15,388 bases of DNA from a candidate division WWE3 bacterium CG_4_9_14_3_um_filter_43_9 (GTDB lineage: Bacteria > Patescibacteriota > CPR3 > GCA-002780085). Position numbers and translations under genes: made by a program. Position 1 is the stretch's first letter. Every line of letters begins with the position of its first letter. The stretch is from positions 1 through 15,388 of the forward strand of contig PFXB01000033.1 in assembly GCA_002791435.1 (NCBI GenBank). The letters run 5' to 3'. Below, piece by piece: positions 1 to 6,916 of the stretch. The notes below the pieces were generated by a model that was not told the origin of the DNA, did not search any database, and was given only the letters and a program-made list of their open reading frames with translations.

Positions 1-961
1 TAACGGTCGTTGAACCCAAGGTTTCGGCTGCCAAAAGTTTTCGCACCAGGGCTTTTTCTTTTAAGATTTTCTGCATGCCGAAGGCCAAAATCGCGGTTAA
101 GGCCACTGCCATCCCCTCGGGAATGGCTGAAACTGCTAAAGCCACGCTCGTGGAAAACATCCGTGCCAAAGAATGACCGGCCAGAATTCCAATTAAAAAG
201 ATGCCCAGGCAAGTCAACAAAATAAAAATGCTCAAATTGCGACTAAAATGTGCCAGTGAAATTTGCAAGGGTGTCGCCTCTTCTTTGGTTTCGCTTATCA
301 AAAGCGCTATTCTCCCCACTTCGGTCTTTTCCCCAGTCGCAAAAATTACTCCTTTTCCCCATCCTTCAACGATTTCAGTTCCCATGAAAGCGAGGTTTTT
401 CTGATCACCCAATGGCAAGTTTTCACTCAAGGCTTCACTGGTTTTCTCCACCGGAATTGATTCACCGGTTAAGTGAGCTTCATTGATTTTTAGATGTTTG
501 GATTCGATGATCCTCATATCAGCCGGTAATTTATCGCCGGCCTGAATGACAACGATGTCTCCCGAAACCAAATCTTTGGCGTCTATTTCTCTTTCTAAAC
601 CTTCTCTTATCACTATGGCTTTAAGACTGATAACTTCTTTTAACTTCTCCAGAGCATTTTGAGCTTGATATTCTTGGAAAAAACCAATAACCACATTAAT
701 TAAAATGGCCACCAGAATAACAATGGCGTCCAAATAATCTTCCAGGAAAAAAGTAATGATTGAGGCAATAAATAAAATATAAATCAGAGGACTTTTAAAT
801 TGCCCGCTGAAAATATCCCAAGGTGTTATTCTCTTTTCTTGGGGCAGAACATTTAACCCTTCTTTGTTGAGAATCTTTCTGGCTTGTTCTTCGCTCAGTC
901 CTTTTTCCTGCGAAGCTAGGACTTGTAAAGTTTTAGAAATTGATAATTTATAAAAATCCAT
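1..961 (-). CDS. Cation-transporting P-type ATPase, P2 (Ca2+/Na+-like) class, N-terminal part cut by the window edge
   Basis: Membrane pump that would couple ATP hydrolysis to cation export. I translated 320 residues from the ATG at 959-961; an in-frame TGA lies 12 nt upstream, so this is the first usable ATG, although an AGGAAG sits about 15 nt away, far for a ribosome site. Seen: a cation-ATPase N-terminal domain (about 1-50), hydrophobic helices M1 and M2 (about 57-74 and 77-96), an actuator domain with the TGES dephosphorylation motif at 165-168, helices M3 and M4 (about 244-265 and 268-290) with PEGM at 281-284 (PEGL in most relatives), and AETLGSTTV at the edge. In the family this last segment directly precedes the phosphorylated DKTGT, so the catalytic aspartate, nucleotide-binding domain and M5-M10 lie outside. 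The ion cannot be decided from this part. Last gene of the minus-strand run. Confidence 0.93.
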   Translation of the reverse strand, partial: MDFYKLSISKTLQVLASQEKGLSEEQARKILNKEGLNVLPQEKRITPWDIFSGQFKSPLIYILFIASIITFFLEDYLDAIVILVAILINVVIGFFQEYQAQNALEKLKEVISLKAIVIREGLEREIDAKDLVSGDIVVIQAGDKLPADMRIIESKHLKINEAHLTGESIPVEKTSEALSENLPLGDQKNLAFMGTEIVEGWGKGVIFATGEKTEVGRIALLISETKEEATPLQISLAHFSRNLSIFILLTCLGIFLIGILAGHSLARMFSTSVALAVSAIPEGMAVALTAILAFGMQKILKEKALVRKLLAAETLGSTTV

Positions 962-993
962 GGCTGTAGATCACGCTTCCTAGGGTTTTCCCC

Positions 994-1070
994 TGTAGCG
1001 GAAACCTTTAGGTTTCCATTTTTCGGATCATCATTTTTCGGATCATGGCGACCTCAAGGTCGCCGCTACA
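994..1070. repeat. TGTAGC-type palindromic element, copy A
   Basis: Bounded by inverted ends TGTAGCGG and CCGCTACA. It contains the palindrome GGAAACCTTTAGGTTTCC (1000-1017) and GGCGACCTCAAGGTCGCC (1047-1064), separated by a perfect 15-bp tandem duplication (1017-1031 and 1032-1046). Same family as 1186-1244 and 7899-7966. No coding potential is seen, so it is a REP- or MITE-like non-autonomous repeat by inference. Confidence 0.8.
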
Positions 1071-1125
1071 AAGTCTTACTTCCTCATTCCCAACGGAATC
1101 CTGAATCCTCTCCGATGAGCTTTAA

Positions 1126-1168
1126 GTTACTTTTTTAACCTTTAACTTTTGACTTTTTGACTTATTTC
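1126..1168 (-). repeat. 3'-end repeat built of AAGTCAAAAGT units, beyond the ligase gene
   Basis: Read on the minus strand this starts AAATAAGTCAAAAAGTCAAA and continues with further AAGT/TTAAAA units. Its TAA (1162-1164) was probably the original stop of the ligase gene before the neighbouring element inserted (see 1186-1244). Closely matching sequence with the same stop-codon position occurs at the ends of the Fpg gene (6917-6963) and the glycosyltransferase gene (8111-8133). Function unknown. Confidence 0.7.
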
Positions 1169-1185
1169 TGCATTCCGTAAAGATC

Positions 1186-1244
1186 TGTAGCTGAAACCTT
1201 TAGGTTTCCATCTAAATTATGGCGAGCTGAAGTTCGCCGCTACA
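1186..1244. repeat. TGTAGC-type palindromic element, copy B, inserted at the ligase 3' end
   Basis: Starts TGTAGCTGAAACC and ends TTCGCCGCTACA; the middle (TTTCCATCTAAATTATGGCG) is identical to copy C at 7899-7966. It is flanked by a perfect 14-bp direct repeat, TGCATTCCGTAAAG, at 1169-1182 and 1252-1265. The right-hand copy is the end of the ligase reading frame. This is what a target duplication from insertion would leave, with a few extra bases at each junction. The ligase now stops in DNA next to the element (TAG at 1248-1250). Confidence 0.8.
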
Positions 1245-1247
1245 GAG

Positions 1248-2984
1248 CTATTGCATTCCGTAAAGCTCAGTGATTTCTTTCACCGTCGTTGCATCCTCAG
1301 GTTTTTTATCGTGTCGCAAAAGTTCCATCACCCTCGGAAAACGTAACGCATAACCCGCCTCTGCTCCAATTTTTCCGGCGGTATGTAATGGCGATTTGGT
1401 AATCTCATCGGCCCTAACCACGGTCACCAGTTTAGGCAAAACCCACACCTGGGGATTTAGGTCTTTATGAACTTTATAGCGCGCCGGCTTGCCTTCCACT
1501 TTAAGAGCGTCACATTCTTTTTTGATTTCCATCCATTGCTCGTCGGTTAGTCCCGTTCCGATTTTAGCAATTGATTCAAACACATCCTCAGCCGCATTAT
1601 AAACTGCCACCAGCAAAGCCCCGATTCCAAATCCGGCTCTTTTACCCCGCCCATAATAATAGCCCATAATCAGGCAATCAAGGGTGTCGTCAAGCGCGCC
1701 TTTTTCTTCACGTTTATACTTGATCCACGAAAACCCTCGTGATCCCGCCTCGTAGGGTGCGTCCAATTTCTTAACCACGACCCCCTCTAATCCCTGACTT
1801 ATTTTTTCCTGAAAAAAAGCCTCCAGATCGCACGCCTGCTCGAATATCTTTTTCTCAGCGATTGCAAAAACATCGCTCTGGCTTTTTCTAAAGATCTCCT
1901 CTAATTGCTGTCGTCTTTGATGATACGGCTGGTCAATCAATTTCTGCCCTTCCCTAAAAAACAGATCAAATACAAAAACCTTTAAGGGAATTTTTTTGGC
2001 CATTTCGGTGATACCGTATTTTCTTTTGCGTTGCACCGTTTCCTGAAAAGGCAGAAACTCTTGCGTTTCCGAGTTAAAACCGATTGCCTCGCCTTCAAAG
2101 ATGATCGATGAAACAGAAATCTTTTTGGTTGCTGCGGAAATTTCGGGAAAACTCGCGGACATCTCTTCCAAATTGCGTGAAAAAATATGAACTTCCTGGT
2201 CTTTTTTGTGTATTTGCACGCGGAAGCCGTCGTATTTTGGCTCAGCGGCACATTTTCCTATTTTGGCGATAATTGCCTCAGCGTTCGGCAATCTTTCCGC
2301 GCTTGCTGTCCGAATTGGCGTTCCGGGCACAATCCGGATGGACTCTAATCCTTCTAGATCTTTTTCTTTAAAAGCTCTGGCGATTTTGCCGATATCAGCC
2401 GAAATATTATAAAAAGGCTCTATTTTTTTGCGTAACGATTTGTCCTTTTTTTTCATAAAGGACAGGGAGTCTAAAATCGTCATGTCCGAAAAACCTAAGC
2501 GTAATTTTTTTAAAGGGATACGCACCGCATATTTGGCTGAGATCGGAGCGAGGGAAGCAATAAGCTCCGCTAATAAATTTATTTTTTTCTCAACCGATCC
2601 CTCGCCTTCTACTCCGGCCACTTCCCATAATTTTGTAAAAACTTCCTCAACCGTGGAGTCTTTAATACTCTTAACTTCACCTTTTTCAGAGGCTAAAGCC
2701 TGAGCCACCCCACCTAAGTCACCCAATCTTCCGTAGAGTGTCTTGACTGCCTCTTTATCTTTTCCATAGGCTTTAGCCAAAACTTCAAACATCAATTTTT
2801 CCGCCAGATTAAATTCATAAGATTCATACTGAGGAACCAGCCTGCCCAGACAAAGGTAGCAGATTTTATCGATTTCGGCAGCCGAGGCTTGGGAAAAAAG
2901 GTCGGCCAGAATTTCGGTCATGGCGTTTCGGGAGTCGGTTGTCTCTAATTTTTGAAAAAAAGATGCCAGTTCTGAAAAATACAT
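1248..2984 (-). CDS. lig: ATP-dependent DNA ligase, archaeal/eukaryotic type I-like
   Basis: Seals nicks in duplex DNA via an enzyme-AMP intermediate. The 578 residues fit the usual archaeal size (about 550-600) and domain order: N-terminal helical DNA-binding domain (about 1-215), adenylation domain (about 216-425), C-terminal OB fold (about 430-565). Motif I is EPKYDGFR with catalytic Lys250; motif III FEGEAIGF is at 296-303, motif IV EGVVVK at 400-405, motif V WIKYKRE at 420-426. There is no BRCT or zinc finger, unlike bacterial NAD+-dependent LigA. The ATG at 2982-2984 has only a weak AAGAAG ribosome site. It lies 45 nt after the Fic gene. The last codons (LYGMQ, stop TAG) were altered by insertion of the 1186-1244 element; the pre-insertion end was probably LYGMQK with TAA. 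Many CPR genomes carry such ligases (general knowledge). Confidence 0.95.
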   Translation of the reverse strand: MYFSELASFFQKLETTDSRNAMTEILADLFSQASAAEIDKICYLCLGRLVPQYESYEFNLAEKLMFEVLAKAYGKDKEAVKTLYGRLGDLGGVAQALASEKGEVKSIKDSTVEEVFTKLWEVAGVEGEGSVEKKINLLAELIASLAPISAKYAVRIPLKKLRLGFSDMTILDSLSFMKKKDKSLRKKIEPFYNISADIGKIARAFKEKDLEGLESIRIVPGTPIRTASAERLPNAEAIIAKIGKCAAEPKYDGFRVQIHKKDQEVHIFSRNLEEMSASFPEISAATKKISVSSIIFEGEAIGFNSETQEFLPFQETVQRKRKYGITEMAKKIPLKVFVFDLFFREGQKLIDQPYHQRRQQLEEIFRKSQSDVFAIAEKKIFEQACDLEAFFQEKISQGLEGVVVKKLDAPYEAGSRGFSWIKYKREEKGALDDTLDCLIMGYYYGRGKRAGFGIGALLVAVYNAAEDVFESIAKIGTGLTDEQWMEIKKECDALKVEGKPARYKVHKDLNPQVWVLPKLVTVVRADEITKSPLHTAGKIGAEAGYALRFPRVMELLRHDKKPEDATTVKEITELYGMQ

Positions 2985-2997
2985 GTATTCTTCTTTC

Positions 2998-3013
2998 TAG
3001 AGGAGAAACCTCT
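2998..3013. repeat. Single arm of the AGAGG palindrome family
   Basis: TAGAGGAGAAACCTCT here is identical to the right arm of the 32-bp palindrome at 8025-8056. The matching left arm is not recognisable, so this is a half or decayed copy. It lies in the 45-nt gap between the Fic and ligase genes, just upstream of the ligase ribosome-binding region. Confidence 0.6.
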
Positions 3014-3029
3014 TTTCGTTATTGATTCT

Positions 3030-4070
3030 TTACCTCAACTCATAATACGCCGCTTTGGTTTTGCCTCTTTTTTTGATGACTTTCTTTTTAACTAAATCCT
3101 TGAGCTCGCGCAAAATCGTGTCATCTGAAATTTCCGGAAAAAGGTTATGCCAATCCTGATTTTGGATTTTGCCGTAGTCCGAGATAAATTCGACAATCCT
3201 CTCCTGCCGTTCGTTCAAAACCACCTGACCGATATTCTTTTTGATTTTGACATCTCTGGAAATCTTCAACACTTTTTCTTTGATTTTGGAAAATTCGTCC
3301 AACAGCCCGAAAGAAAAATATTCAAGCCAACCTGTTAAATCATTGTCCGGTGGTTTAACCGACTGCAAGGCTTGATAGTAATTCTGCAAGTTGCGGTCAT
3401 AATATTCATCCAGACAAAAAAAATTTTTGATGTCATAACCTTCCCGGTACAAAATTAAGGTAGTTAAAGCCCTGGCGGTTCGGCCGTTGCCGTCTACAAA
3501 AGGATGAATTCGCGCCAGCTCATAATGGGAAATACCGGCTTTAAGTACCGGAAACGTCTCTTTGGCCTCCTGACTGCTTAACCATAAAATAAAATCCTGT
3601 ACCAGTTTACCAACCTCTTCGGCCTTGGGAGGCGTGAAGCTTATCTCCTTGGTCTTGGAATTTCTGACCGCCACTTTTTCCAAACGGAATTTTCCACTCT
3701 TTTCAGATGTCAAAATTTTGTCCATAACCACTTTATGAATTGTCAAAATCGTCTTTTCGTCAATCGGTGCTTTCTGTATATTTTCGATATACTTTAATAC
3801 ATTACGATAGTTTATGATATCATTAATATCTCGTTCTCTGGCGACTAAATCTTCTGCTTTACCTTCTAACACTTTTTTCGCATCGGAAAAATTTAAAGGA
3901 TTGCCTTCTATATGAGTCGAGTAATGAACGGCACGGATTAGAGCCTCGTCTTTAAATTTACGCTCATACGAAGGAATAAGGGGAGAATTTTCGATTATCT
4001 CTTTGGCAGCCTCAATATGAGCAACGTATTTCAAAATTTTATGGGTAATTCTGTAGTTGGGTTGAAACAT
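3030..4070 (-). CDS. Fic-domain protein (predicted AMP transferase) with C-terminal winged helix
   Basis: Fic proteins usually transfer AMP from ATP to a hydroxyl side chain of a target protein. The 346 residues hold an N-terminal segment with STHIEG at 51-56, which matches the (S/T)xxxE(G/N) autoinhibitory helix and places it in the N-terminally inhibited class; the Fic core with the full HPFVDGNGRTAR motif at 189-200 (catalytic His189, intact anion-binding loop); and a winged-helix-like C-terminus from about 285 (ERQERIVEFI onward). This architecture is common in Fic proteins that act as regulators or self-modifying enzymes. No separate antitoxin gene adjoins it, consistent with built-in inhibition. 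The ATG at 4068-4070 has no Shine-Dalgarno; a -10 box lies 8 nt upstream. Target unknown. Confidence 0.93.
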   Translation of the reverse strand: MFQPNYRITHKILKYVAHIEAAKEIIENSPLIPSYERKFKDEALIRAVHYSTHIEGNPLNFSDAKKVLEGKAEDLVARERDINDIINYRNVLKYIENIQKAPIDEKTILTIHKVVMDKILTSEKSGKFRLEKVAVRNSKTKEISFTPPKAEEVGKLVQDFILWLSSQEAKETFPVLKAGISHYELARIHPFVDGNGRTARALTTLILYREGYDIKNFFCLDEYYDRNLQNYYQALQSVKPPDNDLTGWLEYFSFGLLDEFSKIKEKVLKISRDVKIKKNIGQVVLNERQERIVEFISDYGKIQNQDWHNLFPEISDDTILRELKDLVKKKVIKKRGKTKAAYYELR

Positions 4071-4078
4071 ATTTTATA

Positions 4079-4107
4079 ATTATCGCACATTTCCCGCAAG
4101 AAAACAA
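4079..4107 (-). promoter_or_regulatory. Candidate promoter of the Fic gene
   Basis: On the minus strand TTGTTT (4102-4107), a 17-nt spacer, then GATAAT (4079-4084). The -10 box ends 8 nt before the ATG, so the predicted start of transcription falls at or within a base or two of the start codon. That suggests a leaderless mRNA and fits the absence of a Shine-Dalgarno. Pattern match by eye only. Confidence 0.45.
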
Positions 4108-4120
4108 CCGCCAGCTTCTG

Positions 4121-4160
4121 GTCGTCCTGAAACGCCAATTCGACGCTGAAGGATCTATAG
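4121..4160. repeat. REP-like fragment
   Basis: GTCGTCCTGAAA ... GACGCTGAAGGATCTATAG resembles the dispersed GTCATTCTGA...GAAGAATC type repeats; the copy at 4444-4481 is of related form in the opposite orientation. Weakly palindromic. No other function seen. Confidence 0.35.
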
Positions 4161-4326
4161 CAACCGCAAAACAAAATGTCGTTTTTAAACATATATAGCA
4201 AACTCAAAACAAAATGGCAGTTTTGTTGTAAACACCTTCGAGGTGGTGTTGCGCCTGCGGCTACACCTCGAAGGTGTACATACGCTTGTTTATCAAACCC
4301 GACACTTTGTTTTTAACAAGCTATAT
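4155..4326. repeat. Candidate MITE with terminal inverted units and a 14-bp stem
   Basis: A unit of the form TATAGCAA...AAAACAAAATG occurs directly at 4155-4178 and 4194-4216, and inverted at about 4303-4326 (reading TATAGCTTGTTAAAAACAAA on the minus strand). Between the inverted copies is a perfect 14-bp inverted repeat, ACACCTTCGAGGTG (4232-4245) and its complement (4264-4277), around an 18-nt loop. No reading frame fits. The 4194-4326 section looks like a small non-autonomous mobile element by structure; no transposase is nearby. Confidence 0.5.
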
Positions 4327-4354
4327 GTCATTCCCGCAAAAGCGGGAATCTATA
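4327..4354. repeat. ATTCCCGC REP-like hairpin
   Basis: ATTCCCGC-AAAA-GCGGGAAT (4330-4349) preceded by GTC and followed by CTATA. It belongs to the same family as three units at 6692-6902. It abuts the next palindrome directly. Confidence 0.8.
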
Positions 4355-4393
4355 CAATTTGTCATCCCCGATTAAATCGGGGATGACAAATTG
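4355..4393. repeat. 39-bp palindrome
   Basis: Arms of 19 nt (4355-4373 and 4375-4393) pair perfectly around one central base; the core is TCATCCCCGAT/ATCGGGGATGA. On the plus strand TTTT follows, so it could act as a weak terminator in that direction, but no plus-strand gene precedes it. Together with 4327-4354 it forms a composite repeat. Confidence 0.75.
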
Positions 4394-4443
4394 TTTTCAC
4401 ACGGCTATGGCAACAAAATTGCGCTTGCCTGTCTGCGGATAGG

Positions 4444-4481
4444 CTAGATTCTTCACATCACTTCGTTTCGATCAGAATGAC
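4444..4481. repeat. GATTCTTC...CAGAATGAC dispersed repeat
   Basis: The segment runs from CTAGATTCTTCACATC to GATCAGAATGAC. GATTCT and its imperfect complement at the other end can pair, with CACTTCGTTTCGATC between. It resembles REP-type repeats found in many bacteria (family resemblance from memory, not searched). It fills the stretch between the palindromes and the end of the ferredoxin gene. Confidence 0.5.
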
Positions 4482-4523
4482 GAAGAAGATCAACATGTAC
4501 TTCTCTAATAATTATAAAACATG

Positions 4524-5144
4524 TTATTTTCTATCTATTTTTGCAACAACCGTGTTTACGGCATCTATCAGATCTTTCTTGTGTTCTAAATTAAAATATC
4601 CTTCTATTTTTCCTATCATTTTCCGTTTCCTAAAAAATAATAGCACCGGGAGCTTCTGAATTTTGTATCTCTTTAAAAGTTTCCCGCTCTCTACTTTTAT
4701 CTTCCGATATTTAATATCCAAATCCTTAAATAACTCTTTGACCGGTATCGATTTTAGTAAGCACATAATCGAACCGTCATCAAACAACTCAACCGCCGCC
4801 AGTTTAGTTGACTCAATAATTTGAATTTCAAATTTACTCTGGGGGATGGAAAAAGCCTGATCTACAGGCTCGGCTCCATATCGGTCAATAAATAAATCGG
4901 AAACTTTTCTCGGGTCTTCCTCTATTTCTTTTTTTATTTTTTGATATTCTTCTGCTGTCCTTGCAACCCTAATAGCACCAACCGGACAAGCTTTCTCGCA
5001 CTTTCCGCAATTTAAACACCGAGCATTGTCAACTGCAATGGTCTTTTTCTTCTCATCCCAGAAAAATGCCCCGCTTGGACAAATCTCTATGCCACTGCAG
5101 TCTTTTGAATTATCACAAATTTTAAAATTTATTAGAACTGGCAT
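4524..5144 (-). CDS. Ferredoxin-type iron-sulfur domain fused to a thioredoxin-fold domain
   Basis: Probable cytoplasmic electron-transfer or redox protein; partner unknown. The N-terminal 60 residues are a dicluster ferredoxin. The second motif is complete (C43-x2-C46-x2-C49-x3-C53-Pro), which would hold a [4Fe-4S] cluster with C22. The first motif has only C10, C16 and C22-Pro, spaced x5 and x5 instead of x2, x2, x3, so one ligand is missing or replaced; a [3Fe-4S] or non-Cys-ligated cluster is possible. Residues about 105-206 look like a thioredoxin fold with the cis-proline segment KLPVLLFF (164-171), but the CxxC is absent; a lone Cys128 sits where it would be expected. The start is supported by AAAGGAG 4 nt upstream (5149-5155). 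It lies 31 nt after recF and is likely co-transcribed. Moderately sure of domains, not of function. Confidence 0.88.
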   Translation of the reverse strand: MPVLINFKICDNSKDCSGIEICPSGAFFWDEKKKTIAVDNARCLNCGKCEKACPVGAIRVARTAEEYQKIKKEIEEDPRKVSDLFIDRYGAEPVDQAFSIPQSKFEIQIIESTKLAAVELFDDGSIMCLLKSIPVKELFKDLDIKYRKIKVESGKLLKRYKIQKLPVLLFFRKRKMIGKIEGYFNLEHKKDLIDAVNTVVAKIDRK

Positions 5145-5175
5145 AAAACTCCTTTCCAGAAACTGAAACAGACTG

Positions 5176-6246
5176 TCACCTCAACCGCATTGTTTCGATA
5201 TCTTTCAAATCTTCTAAAATCTCGAAAACCTCTTCTTCGGTCGACGTTATGATCGTCTGCTGACTGCCAAACAAAAAAGTCAATTTTTGACGGTTTTCCA
5301 AATCCAGCTCGGAAAAAATATCATCTAAAAGTAAAACTGGCATCTCTCCGGTTTTTGACCGAATAAAGCTTAGTTCTGCCATTTTCAAAGCCAAAATTAC
5401 CAGCCTTTGCTCTCCGCGCGAACCGTATTTTTCCAAATCATAATCTTTCCAAAAAAACCCGAAATCATCCCGGTGCGGCCCGATCAAACTTTGCCCAGCT
5501 GCAATTTCCTTCATCTGATAAGCCCTCAGCCTTTCCGAAGAAAGCAGGCTGGGATAATAAATTAGCTTGAGATTATCCTTTTGGGAATTGAATTTTTCTC
5601 CAACGGTTTTCATTTCTTGATTAAAAAAAGAAATGAGGTCTTTGCGTTCGTAAAATATCAGCTGGCCCAATTTTAAAAGCTTATCGTTCCAGTAAAATAA
5701 TTGCTCCGTGTTCAAATTTTTCTCGCGAATATTTTCTAGCAGTTTATTCCTGCGAGTGATAACTTTTTGATATTGAGAAAGGCTGCGGTAATATGCAGAG
5801 CTTGTCTGAGATAGAACCGTATCTAAATATTTCCGCCTTTTGGAGGGGCTGTCAGTCACCAAATTCAAATCTTGAGGGGAAAATAAAACGGCTTGGAAAT
5901 TGCCTAAAAAAGAAGAAAGCCGCCGGGAAACATCATTAACCTCTACTTTTTTCTTGCCTAAAATTGTGGTCTTCTCACCTCTCTGCAAAAAAACTCTCAA
6001 GATTACTCTGTCTTCTTGATTGGCAATTTTGCCTTCGAGGTTGGCGAAATTTTTATCTTTCTGAATTAATTCCTGTTCGACATCCGCCCGAAAAGAGTGA
6101 CCGGAGGCCAAGTAAAAAATGGCTTCTAAAATATTGGTCTTGCCGCTGGTATTGGGCGCCAAAATTAGAGTCACTGATTTTTTGAAATCCAGTGTTAATT
6201 CGTCAAAGTTGCGGAAATTTTGTAGTTTTAATTGATTAATTTTCAT
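5176..6246 (-). CDS. recF: DNA replication and repair protein RecF
   Basis: SMC/ABC-like ATPase of the RecFOR pathway that helps load RecA at single-stranded gaps. Its 356 residues match the usual length (357 in E. coli). Seen: the N-terminal signature MKINQLKLQNFRNF, Walker A APNTSGKT (30-37; the first position is Ala rather than the usual Gly), the ABC signature SRGEQ (276-280), Walker B VLLLDD (304-309) and the D-loop SELD (312-315). The start fits the family; AAGG lies almost against the ATG, so the ribosome site is unusual. A 34-bp palindrome (6258-6291) sits just upstream. In many bacteria recF adjoins dnaA/dnaN/gyrB; here it does not, its neighbours being a small membrane protein and the ferredoxin fusion. 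Confidence 0.96.
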   Translation of the reverse strand: MKINQLKLQNFRNFDELTLDFKKSVTLILAPNTSGKTNILEAIFYLASGHSFRADVEQELIQKDKNFANLEGKIANQEDRVILRVFLQRGEKTTILGKKKVEVNDVSRRLSSFLGNFQAVLFSPQDLNLVTDSPSKRRKYLDTVLSQTSSAYYRSLSQYQKVITRRNKLLENIREKNLNTEQLFYWNDKLLKLGQLIFYERKDLISFFNQEMKTVGEKFNSQKDNLKLIYYPSLLSSERLRAYQMKEIAAGQSLIGPHRDDFGFFWKDYDLEKYGSRGEQRLVILALKMAELSFIRSKTGEMPVLLLDDIFSELDLENRQKLTFLFGSQQTIITSTEEEVFEILEDLKDIETMRLR

Positions 6247-6257
6247 CCTTACGTTTT

Positions 6258-6291
6258 AGAGGATCATCCTCTAATTAGAGGATGATCCTCT
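6258..6291. repeat. AGAGG-family perfect palindrome, possible terminator hairpin
   Basis: Two 17-nt arms with no mismatch: AGAGGATCATCCTCTAA (6258-6274) and its complement (6275-6291). On the plus strand T-rich sequence follows (TGTTTTTTTT), giving a terminator shape, but all genes run on the minus strand. On that strand the hairpin lies between the small membrane gene and recF, 11 nt before the recF ATG, so it could also affect recF translation. Related palindromes: 8025-8056, 11803-11834, half at 2998-3013. Confidence 0.85.
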
Positions 6292-6299
6292 TGTTTTTT

Positions 6300-6569
6300 T
6301 TAATAATTTGCAACCACTAGCCTAAAAACCCCGCTTAAAATCAGCCCCAAACCCAAAAGAAAAACCCAACAACCTGGAGCAACCTTCGGTCCTTCTTTGA
6401 GCTCCTCTTTTTCTTGAGCTGTCGGAGAGGTTAGAAATTCAGCCAGACCCCCATTTAAACCGCTAAGAATTCTCGGCGGCGTCAATTTTAAATTAATGGA
6501 AGAAATTATGATCAGGGCAACGCCCAAAATAATCTGCACATACGGGTTGAAGAGAAATTCGATTTTCAT
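6300..6569 (-). CDS. Small two-helix membrane protein, unknown function
   Basis: The 89 residues comprise a hydrophobic helix at about 9-26 (PYVQIILGVALIIISSIN), a polar loop with an acidic stretch (EKEELKEG, 53-60), and a second helix at about 67-87 (CWVFLLGLGLILSGVF). No family is recognised. The start is well supported by AGGAG 6 nt before the ATG (6576-6580), and the hydrophobicity is clearly not random, so I consider it a real gene. It ends 8 nt before the 6258-6291 palindrome and about 50 nt before recF. Its function cannot be inferred from context. Confidence 0.75.
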   Translation of the reverse strand: MKIEFLFNPYVQIILGVALIIISSINLKLTPPRILSGLNGGLAEFLTSPTAQEKEELKEGPKVAPGCWVFLLGLGLILSGVFRLVVANY

Positions 6570-6670
6570 CCGAAACTCCTATGAAAGGTTATAACCCGTC
6601 AATCTTTCTTTTTGAACTGTCCAATAATAAACAATTTCACGAGCGTGGCGTGTAAAAAACGGTTAAAAAT

Positions 6671-6902
6671 GTCATTCCAGACCCGTTTCATTGTCATTCC
6701 CGGCCTGATCGGGAATCTATACCATTGCTTCTGGATTCCCGCTTTTGCGGGAATGACGGTTGTGTCATTCTGCCAGCCAGCCGGCGGGCCAGAATCCGTC
6801 TTTTCTAATTCTGGAGTCCCCACCCGCAACTGCCTAGCTGTTAGCGCAGACTCCTCAGGCTGACGAGAGAGTGTCATTCCCGCCGGAAACGGGAATCTAT
6901 AG
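6671..6902. repeat. Cluster of ATTCCCGC-type REP hairpins
   Basis: The gap between Fpg and the small membrane gene (6570-6956) holds no credible gene. It carries three hairpins of one family: ATTCCCG...CGGGAAT at 6696-6716, ATTCCCGC-TTTT-GCGGGAAT at 6735-6754 in opposite orientation (GTCA/TGAC flanks reversed), and ATTCCCG...CGGGAAT at 6876-6896. There is a partial unit at 6671-6680 and an ATTCTG...CAGAAT variant at 6764-6794. Head-to-tail and head-to-head arrangements are typical of REP/BIME clusters. No RAYT transposase is in the window. Confidence 0.8.
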
Positions 6903-6916
6903 TTATTTCTTCGTTT

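Noticed and set aside
4477..4659. Plus-strand frame opposite the ferredoxin fusion
   Set aside because: It is a shadow of the fusion gene's 3' end, with no start signal or motif.
6599..6877. Open frames on both strands across the repeat cluster upstream of fpg
   Set aside because: They translate ATTCCCGC hairpins (VIPAKAGIQ-type residues), a well-known artefact of REP repeats, and have no ribosome site or family resemblance.
6671..6902. CRISPR array
   Set aside because: The repeats are palindromic hairpins with irregular spacing and mixed orientation, and no cas gene is present.
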